64,000 bases of DNA, taken from Hymenobacter ruricola. GTDB taxonomy: Bacteria > Bacteroidota > Bacteroidia > Cytophagales > Hymenobacteraceae. The notes under the pieces were generated by a model. That model saw only the letters and a program-made list of their open reading frames with translations. It did no database searches and had not been told where the DNA came from. This document shows, one piece after another, positions 1 through 8,291 of the stretch. The stretch spans positions 186,001-250,000 of the forward strand of contig NZ_JADQDM010000007.1 of the NCBI RefSeq assembly GCF_015694525.1, given 5' to 3'. The translations under genes were made by a program, and so were the position numbers. Position 1 is the first letter of the stretch. The number at the start of each line of letters is the position of its first letter.

Positions 1-404
1 GCGGGCACCATCATGGCCGTGCTCAGGGCCAGCGCCCAGGGCAGTACCCGGGCCCGGCTTGGGGCCAGCAGTTGCCTTCCCAGCAGCGCCCACAGCCACA
101 GGTTTCCCGCCAAGCCCAGGCCGTGCAGGCAGCGCGTAGCCCCCGTGCTTTGCCCCACCGCCAGCAGCAGCGGATACAACGGGCCCCAGTAGCGGTACAG
201 GCTGCCATCGGGGTGCAGCAGGCGCCCGGTTTGCCCCCAGCTGCGGGCGGCCGCCAGGTAATAAAGGGAGTCGCTGGTGGTGTGCAGCCCATTGCCCGTC
301 ATGTACCAAAGCAAGACCAGCAGCAACATGACCGCGCCCGCCGTGCCCCACGCAAAAGCCCGGCGGTGGAGCTCGTTTCCGAAGTTCGGCTTGTGGCTGA
401 GCAC
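1..404 (-). CDS. N-terminal part of a polytopic membrane protein, GT39/ArnT-like (runs off left edge)
   Basis: The minus-strand frame is open from a GTG at 404 to the window edge (about 134 residues). It starts with a short basic stretch, then a hydrophobic helix (about residues 20-38), then an SDSLYYLAAARSW motif followed by GRLLHPDGSLYRYWGPLYP. This spacing resembles the first luminal loop of dolichyl-phosphate-mannose mannosyltransferase-like (GT39/ArnT) or related DUF2029-type membrane glycosyltransferases, where the Asp is catalytic. A second hydrophobic run begins near residue 100. The start is uncertain: an in-frame ATG lies at 329 but would cut into the first helix, so GTG at 404 is preferred. 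It lies downstream of the ftsZ terminator, so it is probably a separate transcription unit. The family call is by motif shape only. Confidence 0.55.
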   Translation of the reverse strand, partial: MLSHKPNFGNELHRRAFAWGTAGAVMLLLVLLWYMTGNGLHTTSDSLYYLAAARSWGQTGRLLHPDGSLYRYWGPLYPLLLAVGQSTGATRCLHGLGLAGNLWLWALLGRQLLAPSRARVLPWALALSTAMMVP

Positions 405-430
405 TAGTTGCCAGAAAGGGTTATAAAAAA

Positions 431-459
431 GCCGTCGCAGCGGGGCTGCGACGGCTTTT
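431..459 (-). terminator. Rho-independent terminator of the dcw cluster, after ftsZ
   Basis: A perfect 10-bp inverted repeat (431-440 and 446-455) with a 5-nt loop is followed on the minus strand by a run of six T. It begins 18 bp past the ftsZ stop codon and fits the end of the long dcw transcript. An A-run on one side and a T-run on the other allow weak bidirectional use. Confidence 0.85.
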
Positions 460-476
460 CCACGAAATGAAAAAGA

Positions 477-1979
477 TTAGTCGACGTTGTCGTGCAGGAA
501 GCGGTTGTCGCCCAGCAGTTCGTTGTCGTCCGAGAGGTTAAACCGCGAGATGTTCTGGGCCGAGCTGGGCTCCACGTTTTCCAGCTTCACCTGCCGGCGC
601 AGGTACGCGGGCGTATCGTACTGGCTCACAGCCTCGGGCGGCAGGCCATTGCTCAGCTCCTGCAGGCGCCGACGGCGCTCCAACGCCTGGGCGTCCATCG
701 CCGGGCGCGGACGACCGGAAGCCGCAGGCTCTGGCGCCGGAGCAGGCGCATTCGAAGTCAGTACGGGCTCGCCGGGCGCCGTAGCCGGAATGCCGGCCAG
801 CGGCGGCGCATTGTGCGCCGAAGGGCCGTTCAAATCAAACGTGACGCGGGCGGGCTCGGGCGCCCCAAAGCTGGGCACGAACGGTGCCGCCCCCGAAGTG
901 GCAGCCGGGGCCGTAGCCTCCGGCCGGGGAGCCTCAGCTACCGGAGTGGCCGCTGGTGCAACCGGCTCGGCCGCAGCCGCACCGCCCATGGCGGGCGTGG
1001 TAATGGAATGTGCGTCGCGGGCAAAGCCCGTAGCAATCACCGTCACGCGGATGCTCTGGCCCAGCGACTCGTCGATGCCGTGGCCAAAAATCATTTCGGC
1101 GTCCTGCCCGGCTTTCTCCTGGATGTACTCCGTGATTTCGGTCAGCTCGTCCATCTCCAACTCGTGCTCGGCGCCCGACATGATGGAGAGCAGAATGCGT
1201 TGCGCGCCGTGGATGTCGGTGTTGTTGAGCAGCGGCGAGTTCAGAGCTTCCTCGGCGGCGCGGCGGGCGCGATTTTCGCCTTCGGTCACGCTGCTGCCCA
1301 TCACGGCGGCCCCGCTGTCTTTCATCACCGTTTTCACGTCTTCAAAGTCGACGTTCACATCGGCCGTCACCGTGATGATTTCGGCGATGGACTTGGCGGC
1401 CGTGGTCAGCACCGTATCAGCCTTGGCAAAGGCAGCGCCCATCGTCAGGTTGCCGTAAATCTGCGGCAGCTTGTCGTTGAGAATCACCAGCACCGTGTCG
1501 CAGTGCTCGCTGAGGGCTTTGATGCCCTCTTCGGCCTGCTGGCGCTTTTTCTTGCCTTCAAACATGAAGGGCGCCGTCACGATGCCCACCGTGAGGATGC
1601 CCAGTTCCTGCGCCACCTGCGCAATGACCGGGGCCGCACCCGTGCCCGTGCCACCGCCCATACCGGCCGTGATGAACAGCATTTTGGTGCCCTGATTGAG
1701 CAGGTCGCGGATTTGCTCCTTGCTCTCAATAGCCGCCTGACGGCCGCGCTCCGGCTTGGCGCCAGCCCCGAGGCCTTCGGTCAGGTCAACTCCAATCTGG
1801 AGCTTGTTGGGCACCGTGGAGCTTTGCAGCGCCTGGTGGTCGGTGTTGCAGATAATGAACTCCACGTCCTTGATGCCCTGCTTGTGCATGTGCTTCACGG
1901 CATTGGAGCCCCCGCCCCCGACGCCAATCACCTTGATGATGGACTTGTTCTGGGCTGGAATGTCGAATTTGTAATTCAT
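477..1979 (-). CDS. ftsZ: Cell division GTPase FtsZ
   Basis: FtsZ is the tubulin-like GTPase that polymerises at mid-cell and recruits the divisome. The 500-aa product has the nucleotide-binding start (VIGVGGGGSNAV, about residues 17-28) and the tubulin signature GGGTGTG at residues 108-114, followed by the T7-loop region. After about residue 340 comes a long Ala/Pro-rich linker, then a C-terminal region with TPAYLRRQ, where Bacteroidota FtsZ carries its FtsA-binding peptide, and a further acidic tail. The open frame extends 18 codons upstream to 2033, but that stretch is inside an intergenic palindromic repeat, so the ATG at 1979 (MNYKFDIP) is chosen. It is the last gene of the minus-strand dcw cluster and is followed by a strong terminator. 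Confidence 0.97.
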   Translation of the reverse strand: MNYKFDIPAQNKSIIKVIGVGGGGSNAVKHMHKQGIKDVEFIICNTDHQALQSSTVPNKLQIGVDLTEGLGAGAKPERGRQAAIESKEQIRDLLNQGTKMLFITAGMGGGTGTGAAPVIAQVAQELGILTVGIVTAPFMFEGKKKRQQAEEGIKALSEHCDTVLVILNDKLPQIYGNLTMGAAFAKADTVLTTAAKSIAEIITVTADVNVDFEDVKTVMKDSGAAVMGSSVTEGENRARRAAEEALNSPLLNNTDIHGAQRILLSIMSGAEHELEMDELTEITEYIQEKAGQDAEMIFGHGIDESLGQSIRVTVIATGFARDAHSITTPAMGGAAAAEPVAPAATPVAEAPRPEATAPAATSGAAPFVPSFGAPEPARVTFDLNGPSAHNAPPLAGIPATAPGEPVLTSNAPAPAPEPAASGRPRPAMDAQALERRRRLQELSNGLPPEAVSQYDTPAYLRRQVKLENVEPSSAQNISRFNLSDDNELLGDNRFLHDNVD

Positions 1980-1987
1980 AATAAAGT

Positions 1988-2094
1988 TGTCATGTTGAGC
2001 GAAGCGAAACAACTTATCGCGCCCGCGCCGCAATGGTTAGTAGTAACTCTGATAAACGCCGCCGTGATAAGATGCTTCGTTCCTCAGCATGACA
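1988..2094. repeat. Intergenic long palindromic repeat, copy 1 (ftsZ/ftsA)
   Basis: The left arm begins GTCATGTTGAGCGAAGCG and the right arm ends CTCAGCATGAC, so the two arms are imperfect inverted copies with an unrelated centre. It is one of eight such units in this window, all between core genes. This copy fills the whole ftsZ-ftsA gap inside one transcript, so it would form a long hairpin in the mRNA. Confidence 0.75.
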
Positions 2095-2101
2095 GTCGGA
2101 T

Positions 2102-3514
2102 TTAGTAAGATTTATCGTCGTAATCGTCAATCAGCAACCCTTTGGTGCGGGTGATGATGTCTTTGAAGAAGCGGCTGGCGGCGCCGGGCTCTTTCTGCTT
2201 CACCGGCTGCGGCGCGGGGGCCGGAGTGGCGGGCACGGTAGCGCGCGTTTCAACCGGCGCTGCGGGAGCCGGTGCAGGTGTAGCAGCCGGCAGCGGCGCG
2301 TAGTACGCCGGCGATACCGGGATTTCCTCCTGCTCGTAGGGCGTGCGCGACAGGTTGCGCTCGTCCAGCGAGTGGTAGCCCGACAGCACCAGACCCACCG
2401 TGGTGGCGTACATCGGCGACTTTACCGCCTCGATGCGGCTCTTGCCAAGGTGCTGGTTGGGGTAGCCGATGCGGGTGTCCAGGCCGGTGATGTACTCGGT
2501 GAGCTGCTCCAGGTTTTGCAGCTGCGAGCCGCCACCCGTCAGCACGATGCCGGCCGACAGCTTGTCGTGCAGGCCCATGCGGTAGATTTCGGCATACACC
2601 AGCTCCATGATTTCCGACATGCGGGCCTCGATGATGTACGCCAGGTTTTTCAGCGACACCTCCTTGGGCGGACGGTTGGGCAAGCCGGGAATGCTCACGA
2701 TTTCGTAGTCGCTGGCTTCCTGGGCAATGGCTTTGCCGAACTTCACCTTCAGCTGCTCGGCCTGGCCGGGGGCCACGTTGCAGCCGGCTTTGATGTCCTG
2801 CGTGATGATGTTGCCGCCAAACGGCAGCACCGCCGCGTGGCGGATGATGCCATCTTTGAACACGGCCAGGTCGGTGGTGCCGCCGCCGATGTCAATCAGG
2901 GCCACGCCGGCCTCCTTCTCCTCCTCCGAGAGGATGGACATGGAGCTGGCCAGCGGTTCCAGAATCAGGTCGGCGATTTCGAGGCCGGCCTTGGTCACGC
3001 ACTTGTTGATGTTGTTGATGGCCGTGCTCTGGGCGGTGATGATGTGGAAGTTGCCCTCCAAGCGCACGCCTTCGTAGCCCACGGGGTCGGCGATGCCTTC
3101 CTCGTAGTCCACTTTGTAGTCCTGCGGCATCACGTGGATGATTTGCGAGCCGGGCTGGGTCACCAGCCGGTACATGTCCTGCGTGAGGCGGTTCACGTCG
3201 TCCGGACCGATGGTATCGTGCGAGTTGCGGGTGATGCTACCGTTGTGCTGCAGGCTCTTGATGTGCTGCCCGGCAATGCCCACGTTTACCACTCCAATGC
3301 TAATTCCGGACTGTTCTTCGGCCTGCCGAATGGCCCGTTTAATGGCGTCTACGGTCTTGTCGATGTTGAGCACGATGCCCCGCGAAACCCCCTCCGACAC
3401 GGCTTTGCCCATGCCCAGAATTTCGAGTTTACCAAACTCGTTTTTGCGGCCCACCAGGGCGCAGATTTTTGTGGTACCAATGTCGAGCCCGACGACGATT
3501 TTGTCTTGTTGCAT
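2102..3514 (-). CDS. ftsA: Cell division protein FtsA, actin-like membrane tether of FtsZ
   Basis: The 470-aa product opens with the actin-fold phosphate-1 motif (VVGLDIGTTKICALVG, about residues 8-23). Later it has the SHS2 (1C) subdomain region, the adenosine/phosphate motifs IDIGGGTTDLAVF (about residue 207) and VLTGGGSQL (about 324), all typical of FtsA. A Pro/Ala-rich linker (about residues 390-440) leads to a C-terminal segment (ASRFFKDIITRTKGLL) that looks like the amphipathic membrane-targeting helix. FtsA anchors FtsZ filaments to the membrane. It sits between ftsQ (84-bp gap) and ftsZ. Confidence 0.96.
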   Translation of the reverse strand: MQQDKIVVGLDIGTTKICALVGRKNEFGKLEILGMGKAVSEGVSRGIVLNIDKTVDAIKRAIRQAEEQSGISIGVVNVGIAGQHIKSLQHNGSITRNSHDTIGPDDVNRLTQDMYRLVTQPGSQIIHVMPQDYKVDYEEGIADPVGYEGVRLEGNFHIITAQSTAINNINKCVTKAGLEIADLILEPLASSMSILSEEEKEAGVALIDIGGGTTDLAVFKDGIIRHAAVLPFGGNIITQDIKAGCNVAPGQAEQLKVKFGKAIAQEASDYEIVSIPGLPNRPPKEVSLKNLAYIIEARMSEIMELVYAEIYRMGLHDKLSAGIVLTGGGSQLQNLEQLTEYITGLDTRIGYPNQHLGKSRIEAVKSPMYATTVGLVLSGYHSLDERNLSRTPYEQEEIPVSPAYYAPLPAATPAPAPAAPVETRATVPATPAPAPQPVKQKEPGAASRFFKDIITRTKGLLIDDYDDKSY

Positions 3515-3598
3515 AGGAGCGGTGCTGGCGAGCAGTGAAAACGCGAGAGTTGTGAACGGTGGGATTTTCGACCTTACGGCCTATGTTTCAGCGAATTA

Positions 3599-4357
3599 TT
3601 ATTCGCAAATAATTTGATTTTGGTATTCGACGTTTACGCGGTGGTAGGTGTCCCACCCCAAAACTGACGGAATTTGCCGGTAAAATACCATCAGCTTGGC
3701 GAATTTTTCGGAAATATTTTCGGGCAGCCCGAATTCAATGCGCTGGTCGCCCACTTGCTGGGTAAACGAAAGCTTGCCGCTCGGCTCAATGAACACCTCC
3801 GAAACCTGGGCTTTCCAGAACTCGTGCTCGTCTACGTAGCGCAAAAACTCAAGGTAACGGCGCCCGACACTATCTTGGAAAAATGCAGTTGGCAGGTTGG
3901 CGCCGTTGGGCCGGGCCACGGTGGCTACACGGGCCGTGAAGAGGGGCGAAAGCGGCAGCAGGTGCCCTTCGGCGTCCACGTAGGCATCGAGGCGGGTGTC
4001 GGGGTGGGTGAGGCGGGCAATGGGCCGGTTCTGGCGCACGTCGGCGTGCAGGTTGCCGGCCAGGTCGCGGTACACCTGGGCGTCGCGCACGAAGGGGTGG
4101 GCCTTGAGGCGCGCTTCGAGCACCCGCAGGCGCGGGCCTTCGGGCACGGTGCCCAGCACGGGCTCGGCGCCGCCCTTGGTGAGCAGGGCCGTGACGCCGC
4201 GCTCGCTGATGAAGTAGTTATCGAATTCGTTGGCGATGTTGACGCGCACTTCGCTCACGGGCCGGGAGGCCTGGCGGATGGCGGCAAAAACGCCCAGCCC
4301 GCCCAGCACCAGGAGGCAAGCAGCGGCAACAAGCAGGTTTCGAACGGTGCGGTCCAA
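3599..4357 (-). CDS. ftsQ: Cell division protein FtsQ/DivIB
   Basis: A 252-aa bitopic protein: one N-terminal transmembrane helix (about residues 8-26, LLVAAACLLVLGGLGVFAA), then a periplasmic part with a divergent POTRA-like region (residues about 36-110, including LKAHPFVRDAQVYRDLAGNLHADV, the conserved 'hPfV..A.V' motif of FtsQ) and a beta-rich domain. FtsQ links cytoplasmic FtsA/FtsZ to the septal synthases FtsW/FtsI. Its place between murC and ftsA is the normal dcw position. Overall identity to model FtsQ proteins is low, as is usual in this phylum, but motif, topology and context agree. Confidence 0.9.
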   Translation of the reverse strand: MDRTVRNLLVAAACLLVLGGLGVFAAIRQASRPVSEVRVNIANEFDNYFISERGVTALLTKGGAEPVLGTVPEGPRLRVLEARLKAHPFVRDAQVYRDLAGNLHADVRQNRPIARLTHPDTRLDAYVDAEGHLLPLSPLFTARVATVARPNGANLPTAFFQDSVGRRYLEFLRYVDEHEFWKAQVSEVFIEPSGKLSFTQQVGDQRIEFGLPENISEKFAKLMVFYRQIPSVLGWDTYHRVNVEYQNQIICE

Positions 4358-4405
4358 GAGTCAGGGAATGAAGTATTATGAGTTGAACGTCAGGAGGTCT
4401 GTTTA

Positions 4406-5803
4406 CTACTTCCAGCGTTCGGTGAGGATGGTTTTCAAGCGGGGCACCAGCGTGTCGATGTCGCCCGCGCCCACCGTGGCCAGAACGTCAAACGTGGCGT
4501 CGGATTGTGCCGCCGCCAGCACTTGTTCTTTGGTCAGGATGGCTTTGGTGGGCGCGGTGATGTTGGCCAGTAGAATGCCAGAGGTGACGCCCGGCAGCGG
4601 CTGCTCGCGGGCTGGGTAAATATCCAACAAAAATACCTCATCTGCAATACTTAAGCTTTGGGAAAAGCCCTCGGCGAAGTCGCGGGTGCGGGTGAACAGA
4701 TGAGGCTGGAAGATGACGCGCAAACGCTTGCCCGGATACAGGGCCCGCACCGAGCGCAAAAAGGCCTCGATTTCGCGCGGGTGATGGGCGTAGTCGTCCA
4801 GATAGACGTTTTCGGGGGCCGTCACCACGAATTCAAACCGCCGCTTCACGCCGCGGTAGGCAGCTACGGCGGCGCGCAGTTTTTCGGGCGCTACGCCCTG
4901 CAACTGGGCCACGCTGGCGGCGGCCAGCATGTTTTCCACGTTGTGGTAGCCGGGCACGGCCAGTTGCAGGCCGGCCACGGTGCCCTGGGGGCCGTGCAGG
5001 TCGAAGTGAAACTCGTGGCCTTTGGCGGAAATATTGGCTGCAAAAAGCTCCGGCCCCTGTTCAGCGTTGAGGCCGTAGCGAATGACGCGCACGCCGGCCG
5101 GCACCGCAGCCGCCACGCTGGCATCGGCGGTGTGGTTGATGATGAGCGTGCCGCCGGGCTTAATCTGCTTCACGAACTGCCGGAACGACTCCACCAACGA
5201 CTCCTTGTCGCCGTAGATGTCGAGGTGGTCGGCGTCGGTGCTCGTCACGATGGCCACGTCCGGAAACAGGGTCAGGAAGCTGCGGTCGTACTCGTCGGCT
5301 TCCACCACAATGGGCGCTTCGGGCGTGGCGGGCAGCAGCAGGTTGCTGCCCAAGTTCACGGCGATGCCGCCGAGAAAGGCGCCGGCGTCGAGGCCGGCGT
5401 GGTGAAGCAGGTGGGCCACCATGCTGCTGGTGGTGGTTTTGCCGTGGGTGCCGGCCACAGCGATGGTGTAGCGGCCCTGGGTGAGCACGCCCAGCACCTG
5501 GCTGCGCTTGCGGATGTCGTAGCCTTCGGTGCGCAGCCAGGCCCACTCGGCGCTGTCGGCCGGGATGGCGGGCGTGAGCACGACGAGGGTTTGGCTGCGG
5601 TTTTCGCGCACGGCGGCCGGGATGTTGGCCACGGCGTCGGCGTAGTGCACTGCGATGCCTTCGGCGGCCAAGGCCTGCGTGAGCGGGGTTTCGGTTTTAT
5701 CGTAGCCGCTCACCTGGTGGCCGTTGGCCCGGAACCAGCGCGCCAGCGCCGACATGCCGATGCCGCCAATGCCGAGAAAGAAAACGTAGGGAAACTGGTT
5801 CAA
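4406..5803 (-). CDS. murC: UDP-N-acetylmuramate--L-alanine ligase
   Basis: MurC adds L-Ala to UDP-MurNAc, the first amino-acid step of peptidoglycan precursor synthesis, in the cytoplasm with ATP. The 465-aa product has the N-terminal Rossmann motif (FFLGIGGIGMSALARW, residues 8-23), the ATP-binding loop AGTHGKTTTSSM (about residue 117), the EADEYDRSFL metal/substrate motif and the DDYAHHPREI motif (about residue 336) typical of MurC. It lies 48 bp upstream of ftsQ and downstream of a palindromic repeat and murG. A 4-bp-scale overlap is not seen, so coupling here is by shared transcript only. Confidence 0.97.
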   Translation of the reverse strand: MNQFPYVFFLGIGGIGMSALARWFRANGHQVSGYDKTETPLTQALAAEGIAVHYADAVANIPAAVRENRSQTLVVLTPAIPADSAEWAWLRTEGYDIRKRSQVLGVLTQGRYTIAVAGTHGKTTTSSMVAHLLHHAGLDAGAFLGGIAVNLGSNLLLPATPEAPIVVEADEYDRSFLTLFPDVAIVTSTDADHLDIYGDKESLVESFRQFVKQIKPGGTLIINHTADASVAAAVPAGVRVIRYGLNAEQGPELFAANISAKGHEFHFDLHGPQGTVAGLQLAVPGYHNVENMLAAASVAQLQGVAPEKLRAAVAAYRGVKRRFEFVVTAPENVYLDDYAHHPREIEAFLRSVRALYPGKRLRVIFQPHLFTRTRDFAEGFSQSLSIADEVFLLDIYPAREQPLPGVTSGILLANITAPTKAILTKEQVLAAAQSDATFDVLATVGAGDIDTLVPRLKTILTERWK

Positions 5804-5829
5804 GTTTGTAGGATTTAGCGTCTCTTGAA

Positions 5830-5913
5830 CGTCATGCAGAGCGGAGCATTTTTACTACGCAATGTCATTAATTGCTATTGCGGTAGAGATGCTTCGCTCC
5901 GCTCTGCATGACG
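5830..5913. repeat. Intergenic long palindromic repeat, copy 2 (murG/murC)
   Basis: The outer arms are CGTCATGCAGAGCGGAGCA and its complement at the right end, nearly perfect, around an AT-rich centre. It belongs to the same family as the copy at 1988-2094 and lies between cotranscribed murG and murC. Confidence 0.8.
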
Positions 5914-5940
5914 CTCGTGTTGTATTCAGTGCATTCGGCA

Positions 5941-7038
5941 TCACTTCTTTAGCAAGCCCAACAGCTCGTCGACAATGGTGGCGGTGGCGTGGGGCCGGGC
6001 CAGCTCGCGCACGCGGGCGCTGAGCTGCTGCTGGCGGTCGGGGTCGGCCAGCAGGCGCAGGGCTTCGTCGTAGAGGCGCGTGGAGGCGTGCTCGTCGGTG
6101 ATGAGCACAGCGGCGCCTTTGCTCATCAGGGCGAGGGCGTTCTTGGTTTGGTGGTCTTCGGCCACGTTGGGCGAGGGCACCAGGATGCTGGCTTTGCCGG
6201 TGAGGCAGAGCTCCGAGACGGACAAGGCCCCCGCGCGGCTGATGACGACATCGGCCGCGGCGTAGGCCAAATCCATGCGCTGAATGAACTCCAGGGCGTG
6301 CAGGTTGTGGGGCTGGTCGGCCTGCTGGCGGGCTTCGGGAAAGTAGAGCTTGCCGGTTTGCCAGAGCAGCTGGATGCCGGCCTCGCGCAGACGCGAGAGG
6401 GCGGCGGCCGTGGCCAGGTTGAGGGTGCGGGCGCCCAGGCTCCCTCCTATCACCAGCAAGGTTTTCTTGACGGGGTCGAGGTCGAAGAATTTCAGGGCTT
6501 CGGCGCGGTCGCCGCTGGCTATTTCGGTGCGCACGGGGTTGCCGGTGAGGACGAGCTTCTCCTTGGGAAAGAACTTTTCCATGCCGTCGTAGGCCACGCA
6601 AATTTTATTCACGCGCTTGGCCAGCAGTTTGTTCACCAGGCCGGCGTAGGAGTTCTGCTCCTGAATGAGCGAGGGAATGGCGCGCGAGGTGGCCGCCAGC
6701 AACACCGGCGCCGAGGCGTAGCCTCCTACCCCCACCACGGCATCGGGCCGAAATTCCTCAATCAGCTTGCCGGCCTTGCGCACCGAGCGAAACACGCGCA
6801 CCGGAAACAGCAGGTTTTGGGGCGTGAGGCGGCGCTGCAGGCCGGTGATGTCGAGGCCCACGATGTGGTAGCCAGCTTCGGGCACGCGGGTCATTTCCAT
6901 GCGGCCGTTGGCGCCCACGAAGAGGATTTCCGCATCGGGCAAGCGCCGGCGCAGCTCATTGGCAATGGCCACGGCCGGGAAAATGTGGCCGCCGGTGCCG
7001 CCGCCGGAAATAATAAAACGGAGAGGAGTATTGCTCAT
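5941..7038 (-). CDS. murG: UDP-GlcNAc:undecaprenyl-PP-MurNAc-pentapeptide GlcNAc transferase
   Basis: MurG converts lipid I to lipid II at the inner face of the membrane. The 365-aa GT28 protein has the N-terminal glycine loop SGGGTGGHIFPA (residues 10-21), the second conserved loop GVGGYASAPVLLAA (about residue 103), and the C-terminal UDP-GlcNAc site with VIGGSLGART (about residue 196), ISRAGALSVSEL and EDHQTKNA. Length is normal for the family. The next upstream gene, ftsW, ends 51 bp away, so the two are likely cotranscribed. Confidence 0.97.
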   Translation of the reverse strand: MSNTPLRFIISGGGTGGHIFPAVAIANELRRRLPDAEILFVGANGRMEMTRVPEAGYHIVGLDITGLQRRLTPQNLLFPVRVFRSVRKAGKLIEEFRPDAVVGVGGYASAPVLLAATSRAIPSLIQEQNSYAGLVNKLLAKRVNKICVAYDGMEKFFPKEKLVLTGNPVRTEIASGDRAEALKFFDLDPVKKTLLVIGGSLGARTLNLATAAALSRLREAGIQLLWQTGKLYFPEARQQADQPHNLHALEFIQRMDLAYAAADVVISRAGALSVSELCLTGKASILVPSPNVAEDHQTKNALALMSKGAAVLITDEHASTRLYDEALRLLADPDRQQQLSARVRELARPHATATIVDELLGLLKK

Positions 7039-7089
7039 TGGTACACAAAGCGACGGGCAGGCCGGCGGTCGGCAGTCGGGCGGAAGGAC

Positions 7090-8262
7090 TTAATAGCTCG
7101 GCCCTAGTTTGGGAATGCGCGGGGTGTCGTCGTCCTCGCCGGTCATGGGGCGCACTTCGCGCTCGCCGCGGCTCACGGCCAGGATGATGCCGATGCTGAG
7201 GCCGGTGAAGATAAGCGAAGTGCCGCCCATGCTCAGCAGCGGCAGCGGCAGGCCGGTGATGGGGCCCAGGCCCACGGCCACGCCCATGTTCACCAGCGCC
7301 TGCAAAACGAGGCTGAAACTCAGCCCGGCCGAGAGCAGCCCACCGAACGCCCCGTAGCTGTTCATCACCGTTTTCAGCCCCCGATACAGAAAGGCCAGGT
7401 AGAGCAGCAGCACCACGGCACCGCCCATCAGGCCGTATTCTTCGATGATGATGGCGTAGATGAAGTCGGAATACGGGTGCGGCAGGATGTTGCGCTCGGT
7501 GCTTTTGCCGGGGCCTTTGCCCGCAATGCCGCCGGTGGCAATGGCAATGAAGCTGTGTTCGAGCTGAAACGGCGTTTTCTTGGTTTTGTCGGTGAAGTTG
7601 GTGACGCGCGACACCACCGTGCCCAGGCGCTGGCCCGCCGCCAGGCCCGCGCCGCCCAGCACCACGCCGATGCACACCATCACGGCCATGTGCTTGAGCG
7701 GCACCCGCCCAATGAACATGAGCAGCAGGCAGGTGGCAAACAGCAGCAGCGCCGTGGAAGCATTACTCAGAATGATGAGCCCGCAAATGACGCCCACCCA
7801 CAGCATCACCGGCAGCAGCGTGGTTCTGAAGTCGTTGACGTGTTGCTGGCGCCGGCTGAGCATGCTGGCCAGGTGCGAAATCAGGGCCAGCTTGGCCAGG
7901 TCGGAAGGCTGAAACGTTTGGTTGATGACCGGAATGGTGAGCCAGCGGGAAGCGTCGTTATAGGTGGTGCCGCCCATGAAGTACGTGAACAGCAGCAGCG
8001 GCACCGAAACCAGCAGCGCGTACAGCGACAGGCGCGAATAATGCCGGTAATCGATGCGGTGAGCCGCCCACATAAAGCCCAAACCGAGCAAAATCAGGCC
8101 CGAATGCTTGAACAGGAAGGCTTCCGTGTTGCCGTTGGATTTTCGGTAGGCCAGCGTGCCCGTGGCCGAGTACACCACGGCAATGCTGATGGAGGAAAGC
8201 ACCAGCACGATGGCCCACAGGATGGGGTCGCCTTTGAGGTTGCGTTGCAGCCAGTTTCTCAT
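7090..8262 (-). CDS. ftsW: SEDS peptidoglycan glycosyltransferase FtsW
   Basis: FtsW polymerises septal glycan strands together with its partner class B PBP. The 390-aa product has about ten predicted hydrophobic helices, a basic N-terminus (RNWLQRNLKGDPILW), and the SEDS motifs near the C-terminus: GGIAGKGPGKSTERNILPHPYSDFI (shared with FtsW/RodA, about residue 250) and LPLLSMGGTSLI (about 340). It is placed in the dcw cluster next to murD and murG and far from mreBCD/rodA, which favours FtsW over RodA. Confidence 0.95.
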   Translation of the reverse strand: MRNWLQRNLKGDPILWAIVLVLSSISIAVVYSATGTLAYRKSNGNTEAFLFKHSGLILLGLGFMWAAHRIDYRHYSRLSLYALLVSVPLLLFTYFMGGTTYNDASRWLTIPVINQTFQPSDLAKLALISHLASMLSRRQQHVNDFRTTLLPVMLWVGVICGLIILSNASTALLLFATCLLLMFIGRVPLKHMAVMVCIGVVLGGAGLAAGQRLGTVVSRVTNFTDKTKKTPFQLEHSFIAIATGGIAGKGPGKSTERNILPHPYSDFIYAIIIEEYGLMGGAVVLLLYLAFLYRGLKTVMNSYGAFGGLLSAGLSFSLVLQALVNMGVAVGLGPITGLPLPLLSMGGTSLIFTGLSIGIILAVSRGEREVRPMTGEDDDTPRIPKLGPSY

Positions 8263-8291
8263 AATTTTCGATGTTTAGCTGAAGTCGTTGA